Of a stretch of 38,771 nucleotides of DNA, positions 23,093 to 29,925 are shown in pieces (positions within the stretch are counted from its first letter, which is position 1; every line of letters begins with the position of its first letter). Position numbers and translations under genes: made by a program. The DNA comes from a virus, in IMG/VR virus record IMGVR_UViG_3300030107_004270, positions 67,202 through 105,972 of that record; one strand, 5' to 3'. The notes under the pieces were generated by a model, which was not told the origin of the DNA, did not search any database, and saw only the letters and a program-made list of their open reading frames with translations.

Positions 23093-23233
23093 ATGAACTT
23101 CTTTTCACCAGACGACAGAGAGTACACTCTCGAAGATTTCAGAGACTTTGATCCAATCGAAAGTCTAACTGAAGAATTTGGATTCAGGGAAGAAATTGAT
23201 CCTGAGACTGCAAAACTACTAGCACAGTTTTGA
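23093..23233 (+). CDS. Acidic small protein (46 aa)
   Basis: Reads NFFSPDDREYTLEDFRDFDP and IESLTEEFGFREEIDPETAK; strongly acidic with regular Phe spacing. Its stop is two bases before the next ATG. A DNA-mimic or host-protein inhibitor would look like this, but there is no direct evidence. Confidence 0.6.
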   Translation: MNFFSPDDREYTLEDFRDFDPIESLTEEFGFREEIDPETAKLLAQF

Positions 23234-23235
23234 TT

Positions 23236-23493
23236 ATGAATACATCTGTCACACCCTCCTCATCACAGGAGGGTATTTCTCTCTCTGATGGACAAAGAGA
23301 TGATCTAATCGAACAATACACAGAGATTATTGTAGATAGTATGGATATGGATGCACTAATTCAATATGCACAAGAACAGTTGGCAAATTATTTTGATAAG
23401 TGTTCTGATATTGAATTAAAAGAGGACATTAATAATTGGGATGATAATGATGGATTGTATGAAGAATTAGTTGATAATGTCACAAAATCCTGA
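23236..23493 (+). CDS. Acidic conserved-looking protein (85 aa)
   Basis: Helical acidic protein: RDDLIEQYTEIIVDSMDMDA at about 22-41 and LIQYAQEQLANYFDKCSDIE at about 42-61, ending ELVDNVTKS. ATG at 23236. An 8-bp GC-rich hairpin (ACCCTCCT/AGGAGGGT, 23253-23274) falls in codons 6-13 and exposes AGGAGG. This could attenuate translation or mean that initiation is further downstream. No known family name. Confidence 0.65.
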   Translation: MNTSVTPSSSQEGISLSDGQRDDLIEQYTEIIVDSMDMDALIQYAQEQLANYFDKCSDIELKEDINNWDDNDGLYEELVDNVTKS

Positions 23494-23531
23494 CAAAAAG
23501 TAAAGATCGCTACATATTAGTGTGTGACAAC

Positions 23532-23565
23532 AAAGGTTGACAAAACCTTTAAAATAGATTAAAAT
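23532..23565 (+). promoter_or_regulatory. Sigma70 promoter with -35 inside a hairpin (TTGACA-17-TAAAAT)
   Basis: TTGACA at 23537-23542 and TAAAAT at 23560-23565 are 17 bases apart. The -35 sits in the inverted repeat AAAGGTT/AACCTTT (23532-23538 and 23544-23550), the same design as at 17973. It drives the 63-aa gene and the small-gene cluster beyond. The hairpin has only a short A/T-rich tail, so termination is uncertain. Confidence 0.65.
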
Positions 23566-23589
23566 TAAGTTCACCGCAGGAAAACCATC

Positions 23590-23781
23590 ATGGATCGCAC
23601 ACTATCCCAAGTTCAAGGTACAACATTGACTCGTTATCGTGTCACAATGGATGTGATGGTTGACACAAGTGCGTGTGATTCTCCAAAGGAATGGAATTGG
23701 GAAGATCTCTTACAATTAGAAGATCACGAGCAGATGAATGAAGTATTTGTAGAAGATCTAGGAGACTATACTATCCTATAA
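23590..23781 (+). CDS. Acidic hypothetical protein (63 aa)
   Basis: DRTLSQVQGTTLTRYRVTMD gives a beta-rich first half; the second half is acidic (EWNWEDLLQLEDHEQMNEVF). Preceded by CGCAGGAAAACC. First gene after the promoter at 23537. Related in feel to the next gene but with no clear homology. Function unknown. Confidence 0.65.
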   Translation: MDRTLSQVQGTTLTRYRVTMDVMVDTSACDSPKEWNWEDLLQLEDHEQMNEVFVEDLGDYTIL

Positions 23782-23806
23782 ACATTTTAATCATGGAGTT
23801 TTTATT

Positions 23807-24022
23807 ATGTCAAGTATCAGACCCATTAGAGTGATACATGAAGTGGTTTATGATGAAGATCAGATTCAACAATACGAAGAGTATTGTGACAATTATGATG
23901 AACCAATAACTCAAACAGGATTTGAGAGTTGGTGTAAAGATGACATAGAGGATGATTTTGGTGTTCCTGTATCTGCATTAGATATTAGGATGATAGCACA
24001 GGTAGGATTTGCAACAGACTGA
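23807..24022 (+). CDS. Acidic hypothetical protein (71 aa)
   Basis: Starts SSIRPIRVIHEVVYDEDQIQ and continues with QQYEEYCDNYDEPITQTGFE; ends with DIRMIAQVGFATD. Acidic alpha/beta protein. Its stop TGA belongs to palindromic motif copy b, and a strong terminator follows at 24041, so it ends a transcription unit. Confidence 0.65.
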   Translation: MSSIRPIRVIHEVVYDEDQIQQYEEYCDNYDEPITQTGFESWCKDDIEDDFGVPVSALDIRMIAQVGFATD

Positions 24023-24031
24023 CAATTATAT

Positions 24032-24041
24032 AACTGGCACA
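24032..24041 (+). repeat. AACTGGCACA motif, copy b
   Basis: Follows the stop codon at 24020-24022 in an imperfect palindrome (TGACAATTATATAACTGGCA), as in copy a, and abuts the terminator. Confidence 0.55.
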
Positions 24042-24071
24042 AGACCGATTGATTAACACTCAGTCGGTCTT
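24041..24071 (+). terminator. Rho-independent terminator
   Basis: AAGACCGATTGA (24041-24052) pairs with TCAGTCGGTCTT (24060-24071) over 12 bp with one G-T and a 7-base loop, followed by TATTAT. It closes the unit that starts at 23537. Confidence 0.8.
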
Positions 24072-24103
24072 TATTATATGGAGGTACAAGGGATTTTTTC
24101 AAA

Positions 24104-24298
24104 ATGACAAAATCAAAAGACAACTTTGTAAAATTCAATGAGTGGTTAGACACTTGCCCATTTGGGGATTACATAACCAACAAACTTGATTATGATCCTA
24201 AGACAAAATACTGGGAATTTCGTTGCAAAGTTCCTAATATCTCAAAAGAATTGAGAGATTCTTATACTGATTCACTTGCGGAGTTTTACACAAAATGA
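24104..24298 (+). CDS. Hypothetical protein (64 aa)
   Basis: Basic-acidic mixture: KSKDNFVKFNEWLDTCPFGD then YDPKTKYWEFRCKVPNISKE. Small aromatic core with two Cys. The end overlaps the next gene (ATGA). A TATTAT stretch just upstream could act as -10. Function unknown. Confidence 0.65.
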   Translation: MTKSKDNFVKFNEWLDTCPFGDYITNKLDYDPKTKYWEFRCKVPNISKELRDSYTDSLAEFYTK

Positions 24299-24687
24299 CA
24301 AAAACCCCACAAATAGATGCACTCGAAGGATTTGCACCTTTGGGCATTGATGAAACTAAGGCAAAAGTCCTTAAGTACACTCAAGATCTCTGTGTATGCC
24401 TTAAAGAGCATTACCATCACATGTATCCTGATTCAAGCATGGATAAAGAATACATTGTTGATAGCAATGGTCGTAGGTACTACAAGATTCTCATGGTAGA
24501 CAAGCACTCATGGGGTGATTCTCCATCAGTTCATGCCTTCATTGAGAAGAAGACAGGTAATGTCTACAAGGCAGCATCTTGGAAAGCACCTGCCAAGCAC
24601 ATACGATACAACCTATTGAATGAAACTTCAAGGATGATGTGCTACAACAGAGCAGATTGGTCTGGTGGTTATCTCTACATGAGATAA
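24295..24687 (+). CDS. Conserved phage hypothetical protein (130 aa)
   Basis: The second half is a well-conserved phage pattern: RRYYKILMVD at about 60-69, SVHAFIEKKTGNVYKAASWK at about 78-97, then APAKHIRYNLLNE and WSGGYLYMR at the C-terminus. Similar proteins occur in many lytic phages with no assigned function; the beta-rich core with GxVYKAASWKAPA suggests a small binding domain. Coupled to the 64-aa gene by ATGA. Confidence 0.8.
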   Translation: MTKTPQIDALEGFAPLGIDETKAKVLKYTQDLCVCLKEHYHHMYPDSSMDKEYIVDSNGRRYYKILMVDKHSWGDSPSVHAFIEKKTGNVYKAASWKAPAKHIRYNLLNETSRMMCYNRADWSGGYLYMR

Positions 24688-24702
24688 TTACAACAGATTG
24701 TT

Positions 24703-24726
24703 ACAGCACTCTTCACAGGGTGCTGT
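24703..24726 (+). terminator. Stem-loop after the 130-aa gene
   Basis: ACAGCACTC (24703-24711) pairs with GGGTGCTGT (24718-24726), 9 bp with one T-G and a 6-base loop, 16 bases after the stop. The following TTCAACTT is a poor T-tract, so termination is probable but partial. Confidence 0.6.
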
Positions 24727-24764
24727 TCAACTTATATACTAAAGGAGTTAAGAGGTTTACTTCC

Positions 24765-24950
24765 ATGAAAACATTTTCAATCAACTTCACAGAAGCAGAA
24801 TTGGAAACCATCTCAGCAGCAATGGATGATTACATTCATTACCAAGATGATGATGCACAGGAAGAAGACCTAATTGGTGGACTTTCTGTAGAAGATAGAG
24901 TTGACTCTATCAACAGCAAGATTAACACAGTATTTGCAGAGGTGGCATAA
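24765..24950 (+). CDS. Acidic hypothetical protein (61 aa)
   Basis: Start at 24765 is the first Met after the stem-loop; the longer frame upstream runs through it and is rejected. AELETISAAMDDYIHYQDDD at about 10-29, then EEDLIGGLSVEDRVDSINSK. Acidic, helical, soluble. Overlaps the next gene at TAATG. The T/S-F-x-x-x-F/L-T-E-A-E-L opening resembles several neighbours (25399, 26533, 27459), suggesting a local paralogue set. Confidence 0.65.
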   Translation: MKTFSINFTEAELETISAAMDDYIHYQDDDAQEEDLIGGLSVEDRVDSINSKINTVFAEVA

Positions 24951-25165
24951 TGAACACCTCTCGACTTTTTAAAGATCTTGAGTTCTGCATTGACCAAAAT
25001 GGATGGACTGATGAGCAAACAGCAGAAATGATTGGTGTTGCTGACAGTCTGGATGTATCTGTTGAATATTTCTGTGAAGAGTTTATATTCATCACAGAAG
25101 ATCCAGATGACATTCCAAGATTGCATGATGATGATTATCTTAAAATCAAATGGAGTTTAGGATAA
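24950..25165 (+). CDS. Acidic hypothetical protein (71 aa)
   Basis: Helical with NTSRLFKDLEFCIDQNGWTD then EQTAEMIGVADSLDVSVEYF, and an acidic tail. The helix-turn-helix-like spacing (EMIGVADSLDVSVEYF) may be accidental. Coupled on both sides by TAATG. Function unknown. Confidence 0.65.
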   Translation: MNTSRLFKDLEFCIDQNGWTDEQTAEMIGVADSLDVSVEYFCEEFIFITEDPDDIPRLHDDDYLKIKWSLG

Positions 25166-25308
25166 TGTTAGACGATCTTAAAAGAGAACTCACTAAGTAC
25201 ACTCCTCAACAATCTAAAGAAATTTATAAAATTCTGAGAGAGGAGTGGGAGTTTACCCAAAAGCATGGTAAACTCAAGGATAGGATACATCTCGGAGGTT
25301 ATCAATGA
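25165..25308 (+). CDS. Small helical protein (47 aa)
   Basis: TAATG overlap with the previous gene and ATGA overlap with the next. LDDLKRELTKYTPQQSKEIY then KILREEWEFTQKHGKLKDRI. Mixed charge, amphipathic helices. Supported by double coupling; role unknown. Confidence 0.6.
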   Translation: MLDDLKRELTKYTPQQSKEIYKILREEWEFTQKHGKLKDRIHLGGYQ

Positions 25309-25397
25309 TATTACAAATGATAACATTCGCTGTAATTGCATTAATTATTGGTATTATTGCAATTACAATCATATTCAATCACTACAACCCTCATTGA
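25305..25397 (+). CDS. 30-residue membrane micropeptide
   Basis: ATGA-coupled. After MILQ the chain is almost wholly hydrophobic (MITFAVIALIIGIIAITIIF, residues 5-24) with a short polar end, HYNPH. One membrane-spanning helix fills most of the protein. The next gene starts one base after its stop. Lack of any alternative reading of these 93 bases and tight coupling support it. It could act on the inner membrane; function unknown. Confidence 0.55.
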   Translation: MILQMITFAVIALIIGIIAITIIFNHYNPH

Positions 25398-25398
25398 T

Positions 25399-25704
25399 AT
25401 GTCAGACAATCGTAATGTCAAACACAATGTCACCTTGACTGAAGGTGAGATTAGTACAATTCTATCTCATTTACAGATTGTATCTGAAAAGTATGGTACA
25501 TCTGATGAGATAGAAAGTATCTTTGAAGAGTTGGAAGGTGTGGTTGATGAGTGGTATGCACACCAAGAGCGAATAAAAGAACAGTTAGAATGGTATAACA
25601 ACCAAGAGTTAAAGTTGACCCCATTCCAAGAAGAATTGGAAGTCAAAAAGTATATCAGAGACAATGATGACTCTGATTATTCCAAAATTCCTTCAAGGTA
25701 TTAA
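25399..25704 (+). CDS. Acidic hypothetical protein (101 aa)
   Basis: Start at 25399 (MSDNRNVKHNVTLTEGEIST) rather than a longer frame that would run through the membrane peptide. Helices at about 16-45 (ILSHLQIVSEKYGTSDEIES) and 50-85 (EWYAHQERIKEQLEWYNNQE). Shares the TLTEGE start style with neighbours. Soluble, coiled-coil prone; no known function. Confidence 0.65.
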   Translation: MSDNRNVKHNVTLTEGEISTILSHLQIVSEKYGTSDEIESIFEELEGVVDEWYAHQERIKEQLEWYNNQELKLTPFQEELEVKKYIRDNDDSDYSKIPSRY

Positions 25705-25706
25705 TC

Positions 25707-25892
25707 ATGCTACCATTTTACACACTCAATCTCAATAGAGATGAGTATTATGTACTCGAAGATCTTATGCTTGATGTTTACCTTCAAATAAAAGATCAAG
25801 GTGCAAAGGATTTGGATGAGGAATCATTCTTATCCCTATGTGACAAACTCCCTGCCGTAAATCAAAGGATTATTAACAATGACAGCATCTAA
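25707..25892 (+). CDS. Acidic hypothetical protein (61 aa)
   Basis: LPFYTLNLNRDEYYVLEDLM then LDVYLQIKDQGAKDLDEESF. The opening (T-L-N-R-D-E-Y-Y-V-L) parallels TNAQFAVLYDIL at 27459 and SKDELHSIVYYL at 26533, suggesting divergent paralogues. Overlaps the next gene by 14 bases. Function unknown. Confidence 0.65.
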   Translation: MLPFYTLNLNRDEYYVLEDLMLDVYLQIKDQGAKDLDEESFLSLCDKLPAVNQRIINNDSI

Positions 25893-26244
25893 AACAATGA
25901 AAGACTACACAGACTATGTGGTCAAGCAATGTGACGGTGATAATACTGTCACATTAGTTCGCAGAAGAACTGTGTATGAAGAAAAGGTAGTGACTCTTGA
26001 CGAGTACCTACAACTTAATAAACAACTCTCTGGAGAAGATACTGATGAGTTTCCAAGCATGTATGCTAGTGAGATTCAAGGATTTGAGAGCATTGGATTT
26101 GATGATTTTGAAGAGGAAGAGACTAAGTACATTGCATTTCCAAGTGATGTAACCAGTTTTACTGATGATGCTATTGGATTTATGTTTCAAAATCAACCGT
26201 GGTCGGATGGATATGGTATGATACCATTAGCATCTAACGATTAA
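25879..26244 (+). CDS. Acidic hypothetical protein (121 aa)
   Basis: Beta-rich N-terminal half (YVVKQCDGDNTVTLVRRRTV near 13-32) then acidic stretches (GFESIGFDDFEEEETKYIAF at about 68-87) and an aromatic C-terminus (MFQNQPWSDGYGMIPLAS). Net charge is strongly negative. Overlaps the preceding gene. No catalytic signature. Confidence 0.65.
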   Translation: MTASKTMKDYTDYVVKQCDGDNTVTLVRRRTVYEEKVVTLDEYLQLNKQLSGEDTDEFPSMYASEIQGFESIGFDDFEEEETKYIAFPSDVTSFTDDAIGFMFQNQPWSDGYGMIPLASND

Positions 26245-26248
26245 TCCA

Positions 26249-26533
26249 ATGTCCTACTCAGAAGAATACCATTCTCCCATATACATGGGAGAACCAGCAT
26301 CAAAGGATAAGACCCTTGATGAGTGGTTAGAAGAATGTCCAGATAAACTTCAATTCTTTCGCAGGTTTATCGACTGTAAAGAGGACATTAAACGCACACT
26401 TGAATGTGAAGAAGAGGAGTTCACAGAGGATGACCTCGAATACATGTTAGAAAAGTGGATGCGAAGTGGATTTGTAGAAAATGCAGAGGACATTCTCTTC
26501 ATGTGGGGAGAATACAAAAGTGGTGATCTCTAA
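26249..26533 (+). CDS. Acidic hypothetical protein (94 aa)
   Basis: Contains TLDEWLEECPDKLQFFRRFI at about 22-41 and CEEEEFTEDDLEYMLEKWMR at about 53-72. Pairs of Trp/Phe in amphipathic helices suggest a compact helical bundle. TAATG coupling with the next gene. Function unknown. Confidence 0.65.
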   Translation: MSYSEEYHSPIYMGEPASKDKTLDEWLEECPDKLQFFRRFIDCKEDIKRTLECEEEEFTEDDLEYMLEKWMRSGFVENAEDILFMWGEYKSGDL

Positions 26534-26733
26534 TGTTAGTAGATCTATCCAAAGATGAGTTGCATAGCATTGTATATTACCTTGAAGGTATGATGCAAGG
26601 CAATGATGATGAACTCGAAGTTGAAGAGTTGGAGGAATTATCCAAAAAACTCGACAACATTGCTTCTGCATGTGAATGTAAGGAGCAAAAAAAGAAAAAA
26701 GTAAACCTACCGACTCCTGAATGGGAGGAATAA
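26533..26733 (+). CDS. Acidic hypothetical protein (66 aa)
   Basis: LVDLSKDELHSIVYYLEGMM then QGNDDELEVEELEELSKKLD; a Lys-rich patch (CKEQKKKKVNLP) near the end. Looks paralogous in layout to the genes at 25707 and 27459 (short N-strand, helix, acidic linker, helix). Function unknown. Confidence 0.65.
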   Translation: MLVDLSKDELHSIVYYLEGMMQGNDDELEVEELEELSKKLDNIASACECKEQKKKKVNLPTPEWEE

Positions 26734-26735
26734 TC

Positions 26736-26897
26736 ATGGAATCTACTGCAACAGTTGAAAGATCAGTCATCTCAATCAATGACTATGAGTTAATTGATGA
26801 AGCAATGACTGATTTATCCAACAAATATAACAGTCCCTTAATAAACCGTCAAATTGGACGTTTGCTCGCTAAATTGGATGTAGTTGTCGAGGACTAA
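26736..26897 (+). CDS. Small helical protein (53 aa)
   Basis: ESTATVERSVISINDYELID then EAMTDLSNKYNSPLINRQIG and RLLAKLDVVVED. ATG follows the previous stop by two bases with GGGAGG upstream, and its own stop overlaps the HNH gene start (TAATG). Function unknown. Confidence 0.6.
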   Translation: MESTATVERSVISINDYELIDEAMTDLSNKYNSPLINRQIGRLLAKLDVVVED

Positions 26898-27277
26898 TGC
26901 CTTACAAAGATCCTGCCAAACAAAAAGAAGCAAAACGCCAATGGTACTTGCGGAATAAGAAACTGACCATTGAAAGATCTATGGCATATAAGCATAGAGA
27001 ACAAGAATGGTTTAAATCAGTTAAAAGCACAAAGACATGTGTTCAATGTGGTGAGACTAGGTATGAACTCCTAGAATTTCATCACATTGACCCTAGCACA
27101 AAGATTGCATCTGTATCTGATATGCTAGGCACTTATGGTAGACCCAAAGTGATAGCAGAAATGGCAAAATGTGAGGTTTTATGTAGGGATTGCCATTCTA
27201 AGCATCACCAACACCATCCTACTCACATCAATAGATGTCCAACAACAGGTCGTTTCCTTAAGGTATCACACCCATGA
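26897..27277 (+). CDS. HNH-type nuclease-like zinc protein (126 aa)
   Basis: N-terminal basic helix (PYKDPAKQKEAKRQWYLRNK, 2-21) is typical of small free-standing HNH proteins. Zinc ligands C48/C51 and C96/C99 flank the beta-beta-alpha-metal core, with FHHIDPSTKI (61-70) giving the first catalytic His and LCRDCHSKHH (95-104) the last. The usual Asn of CANCH is Asp98 here, which may lower or alter activity. TAATG coupling in front and ATGA behind show it is built into the operon rather than recently inserted. Role: DNA cleavage or homing, inferred. Confidence 0.8.
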   Translation: MPYKDPAKQKEAKRQWYLRNKKLTIERSMAYKHREQEWFKSVKSTKTCVQCGETRYELLEFHHIDPSTKIASVSDMLGTYGRPKVIAEMAKCEVLCRDCHSKHHQHHPTHINRCPTTGRFLKVSHP

Positions 27278-27462
27278 AAACTTATCATGTTAAATGCTAT
27301 GAGACAGTAAACTTTACTGTAGCAATAGAAGCAGAATCCGAAGAGCAAGCAAGAGAACTTGCACATGAAGACATCAATTCTCACGAAGTTATTGCAGAGT
27401 CAACAACAGAGTGGGATATTGAAGAAGTCATTTTAGAAACAGAGGAGTGGTACAGCAAATGA
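27274..27462 (+). CDS. Small DpnD/PcfM-like protein (62 aa)
   Basis: The pattern KTYHVKCYETVNFTVAIEAE then SEEQARELAHED is that of the small beta-beta-alpha DpnD/PcfM-type proteins found in many phages and plasmids. Their role is unclear. The rest is acidic (TEWDIEEVILETEEWYS). ATGA overlaps at both ends. Confidence 0.65.
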   Translation: MKTYHVKCYETVNFTVAIEAESEEQARELAHEDINSHEVIAESTTEWDIEEVILETEEWYSK

Positions 27463-27641
27463 GAGTTTTACATCTTACTAATGCTCAATTTGCTGTCCTA
27501 TATGATATTTTAGCAGAGACAGTTGATTATCTTGAAGGTGATCTAATCACATACGAAGATGAGCATGGAAATGAAGTAGAAGAGGACATAACTGATTATG
27601 AAGCATATCAAGTTTTCCAAAAATTGCGTGAAATCAAATGA
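27459..27641 (+). CDS. Acidic hypothetical protein (60 aa)
   Basis: Start at 27459 in ATGA overlap. RVLHLTNAQFAVLYDILAET then an acidic stretch with DEHGNEVEEDITDYEAYQVF. Belongs by layout to the local set at 24765, 25707 and 26533. Function unknown. Confidence 0.65.
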   Translation: MRVLHLTNAQFAVLYDILAETVDYLEGDLITYEDEHGNEVEEDITDYEAYQVFQKLREIK

Positions 27642-27823
27642 AACTATTCATTCCAGAGTACAAGAAAGTGAATGGTCGCACAAGATCACCAAGAGGAGGA
27701 CGTTTAATAACATGTCCCACATGTGCGAAAAATAACAGAGTGTATCATTTTTCATGGAGTGCATTGCAATGCCAACATTGTAAGTCTATGATAGAGAAGA
27801 ATAACTGGTACATTCAACCATGA
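27638..27823 (+). CDS. Zinc-ribbon small protein (61 aa)
   Basis: Two CxxC knuckles, C26/C29 (TCPTCAKN) and C45/C48 (QCQHCKS), 15 residues apart, make a classical zinc ribbon. The N-terminal 22 residues are basic (YKKVNGRTRSPRGGR). Such proteins commonly bind RNA polymerase, DNA or RNA. In a host-takeover gene block, a transcription-related role is a reasonable but unproven idea. ATGA overlaps on both sides. Confidence 0.7.
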   Translation: MKLFIPEYKKVNGRTRSPRGGRLITCPTCAKNNRVYHFSWSALQCQHCKSMIEKNNWYIQP

Positions 27824-27984
27824 ACTTGGACATCCGTTGCAAATCTCATCCTGAAGAGAATGAGTACAATATTCAATCAGATCGAGCGATTGATATTGCA
27901 TATTCTCTCTCAGAGGAGTACAATACGAGTGTAGACCTGTTCTACAATTATTCAAATACACTTTACATGACCGTAGGAGGGTAA
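27820..27984 (+). CDS. Small hypothetical protein (54 aa)
   Basis: ATGA overlap with the zinc-ribbon gene. NLDIRCKSHPEENEYNIQSD then RAIDIAYSLSEEYNTSVDLF, ending YMTVGG. Mildly acidic; AIDIAYSLSEEY looks helical. Function unknown. Confidence 0.6.
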   Translation: MNLDIRCKSHPEENEYNIQSDRAIDIAYSLSEEYNTSVDLFYNYSNTLYMTVGG

Positions 27985-27988
27985 TGAG

Positions 27989-28117
27989 ATGTCTGTATTA
28001 CATCACGAAGAAATCCTCTTAAGTATTTTCGAGGAGGTCAAGGAAGAATTTCCTTACATGGATGAGGAAAAGCAAATTGAAATCACAAATGAAAGATTTG
28101 CAGAGAGGTGTCAATGA
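27989..28117 (+). CDS. Small acidic protein (42 aa)
   Basis: ATG at 27989 lies behind GTAGGAGGG, a very strong ribosome site; an ATG at 27984 in another frame gives only 12 residues. SVLHHEEILLSIFEEVKEEF then PYMDEEKQIEITNERFAERC. ATGA overlap with the next gene. Function unknown. Confidence 0.6.
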   Translation: MSVLHHEEILLSIFEEVKEEFPYMDEEKQIEITNERFAERCQ

Positions 28118-28692
28118 AAAACATCTCTGAACAGATCGAGAAGATCTATGCTGATAAAGCAGGTAAGACAACCACTTCTCGTAAGTGTATTGCAGACTAC
28201 TGGGAAGATACTAATCAGTATGATGGTAAGGTTGCTGTCAATGTTAAATCAAATGATATTAACAAGCAAAACTTTCTACCTCGCTTAGTATCTTGTAGAC
28301 CTGCATACGATTTCTTATTGGATCAAAGAAATGAGTTAAAATTCATTTTTGTAGACTATCAGAATGTAAATGGTAATCTAACCATTGTAGATGATAGCAA
28401 TCCAATTAGCATTGAGGAGATTGATTGGAAGTATATGTCAATACAATGTCAAGGAGATGGATTTCTTGCATTGAATACAAAAACTTTGAATCAGGGTGCA
28501 AATATGAATCGGTGGCAGATCTTAAGAGATAAGAAACCAAGTCGAGATGAATGGTTAGAAGAGTTTAGAGAGCATTATATTAATTACATTCGTAAAGAAA
28601 ATCTAAAGTTACAAAGAAATCTACAGTATTTTAGTGTAGGATGTCAACAGTTAGATAAGGCAAAAGAAATCATGGAGGAATTGGTAGCATGA
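28114..28692 (+). CDS. Hypothetical protein, possibly nuclease-like (192 aa)
   Basis: The longest gene in the small-gene cluster. A mixed alpha/beta core: RLVSCRPAYDFLLDQRNELK near 57-76, FIFVDYQNVNGNLTIVDD near 77-94, then EEIDWKYMSIQCQGDGFLAL. The order of a D-containing strand, hairpin and W-K-Y strand recalls some restriction-endonuclease-like folds, but I cannot point to a certain PD-(D/E)xK triad. The C-terminal third is helical and basic. ATGA overlaps at both ends. Treat the fold idea as weak. Confidence 0.7.
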   Translation: MKNISEQIEKIYADKAGKTTTSRKCIADYWEDTNQYDGKVAVNVKSNDINKQNFLPRLVSCRPAYDFLLDQRNELKFIFVDYQNVNGNLTIVDDSNPISIEEIDWKYMSIQCQGDGFLALNTKTLNQGANMNRWQILRDKKPSRDEWLEEFREHYINYIRKENLKLQRNLQYFSVGCQQLDKAKEIMEELVA

Positions 28693-28850
28693 TAACCCGA
28701 AAGGATGTTGCCAGTAATCTAATTGACATCATTGCTGATTATCCTGACCAGTTAGTTCCTATTATAGATGAACTAACATACAAACTCAATCAAACTCAAC
28801 TAGAGGAGATTGAAGATCTTATTGTAAATCATTACGGAGAGGAACTTTGA
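28689..28850 (+). CDS. Small helical protein (53 aa)
   Basis: ITRKDVASNLIDIIADYPDQ then LVPIIDELTYKLNQTQLEEI; two or three amphipathic helices, acidic. Its TGA overlaps the TTG start of the next gene. Function unknown. Confidence 0.6.
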   Translation: MITRKDVASNLIDIIADYPDQLVPIIDELTYKLNQTQLEEIEDLIVNHYGEEL

Positions 28851-29236
28851 ACTACTCACAAGACGCAAATCCAAATGCAACTAATTCAGAGTTAGATGCA
28901 AAGGTAGTCATTGACCACAATGATGACTCAAGATTTATTGAAGAAATCTATGAGATTGCATTTGGTGAGGATGCGATTAATCGTGACTTCTCACATGATG
29001 AGGTTATTGAGCAAATCAGAGAATTTTCTGATAATGCACTTGAGTGGGAAGAGTCAGGGTTAAACCTTGACCAACTGCATAATATCTCCGAGGAAATGGA
29101 GAATACTTATAGGCAAGGTTACAGAGATGGGAGAAACTTTAACGCTGATGATGTGGCAAAATGTATTGCTGATAGTAATGGTGGTTATGCTGAGTGTGTG
29201 GATCACATGGTAGATACAATGGAGGGTGGAAAATGA
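28847..29236 (+). CDS. Acidic hypothetical protein, TTG start (129 aa)
   Basis: No in-frame ATG lies near the start, so TTG at 28847, overlapping the previous TGA and preceded by ACGGAGAGG, is taken. Acidic and helical: FIEEIYEIAFGEDAINRDFS and NTYRQGYRDGRNFNADDVAK. ATGA overlap at the end. Function unknown. Confidence 0.65.
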   Translation: MNYSQDANPNATNSELDAKVVIDHNDDSRFIEEIYEIAFGEDAINRDFSHDEVIEQIREFSDNALEWEESGLNLDQLHNISEEMENTYRQGYRDGRNFNADDVAKCIADSNGGYAECVDHMVDTMEGGK

Positions 29237-29535
29237 ATGAATCATTACACACAGTACAGTTGACTCGTAGAGAGTTAGGACTGATACATCACATGACTCG
29301 TATTTTATATGCTCAGATTGATGATGATGTGGAATTTGGTGGAACAAGTAATAATCAAGTATATAATGATTTTTATGGTAAGGATGCAATCTCTGGTGTC
29401 TACCTAAAGACACGAGATGAAATAAATCAGCATTATGATGATTGGTATAAAGATTTACAACGAAAAGATCCTTACATAAGACCTTTCTGCTATGTTAAAG
29501 GACATGAGAACCATTATTCCAATCATGGAGGTTAA
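29233..29535 (+). CDS. Hypothetical protein (100 aa)
   Basis: Start at 29233 in ATGA overlap. N-terminal LHTVQLTRRELGLIHHMTRI resembles the local set of T-R-x-E-L/Y starts. The remainder is Tyr/Asp-rich and basic at the end (YKDLQRKDPYIRPFCYVKGH). Function unknown. Confidence 0.65.
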   Translation: MNESLHTVQLTRRELGLIHHMTRILYAQIDDDVEFGGTSNNQVYNDFYGKDAISGVYLKTRDEINQHYDDWYKDLQRKDPYIRPFCYVKGHENHYSNHGG

Positions 29536-29539
29536 TTAA

Positions 29540-29773
29540 ATGCACTATCTTGTCATTGGTCATTGTGAGTTTAAGGAACCTGATTACATATTCTATCAGG
29601 GAAATTATACTGCAAAAGAAATTGAAAAAATGGCAACAAAGGATTTAACTGAACAATATGTTACAGTATATGATGATGGTAAAGAAGAATACCAAGAAGT
29701 GCCTATAATTTACATAGATCACATTTTTGAATCTGAATCTGACATTCATTTTACCAAAGGATTTTTCCAATGA
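29540..29773 (+). CDS. Hypothetical protein (77 aa)
   Basis: HYLVIGHCEFKEPDYIFYQG then NYTAKEIEKMATKDLTEQYV. A beta-alpha-beta arrangement with mixed charge. Preceded by ATGGAGG and overlapping the next gene by ATGA. Function unknown. Confidence 0.65.
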   Translation: MHYLVIGHCEFKEPDYIFYQGNYTAKEIEKMATKDLTEQYVTVYDDGKEEYQEVPIIYIDHIFESESDIHFTKGFFQ

Positions 29774-29925
29774 ACAAAACTCAAGTCTTAATGACTGAAG
29801 AACAATGGAGGACTGTTATTGATGCAGTCAATGATAAGTATCCTGATAGTGATTGTCTGGATATTCTTATTAACTCTGTTCATCATTTTCCTTCTTTTTT
29901 ATTTGGAGGACAAATAAATGACTAA
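29770..29925 (+). CDS. Small hypothetical protein (51 aa)
   Basis: NKTQVLMTEEQWRTVIDAVN then DKYPDSDCLDILINSVHHFP. ATGA overlap with the previous gene, eight-base overlap with the next. The start style again matches the local set. Function unknown. Confidence 0.6.
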   Translation: MNKTQVLMTEEQWRTVIDAVNDKYPDSDCLDILINSVHHFPSFLFGGQIND

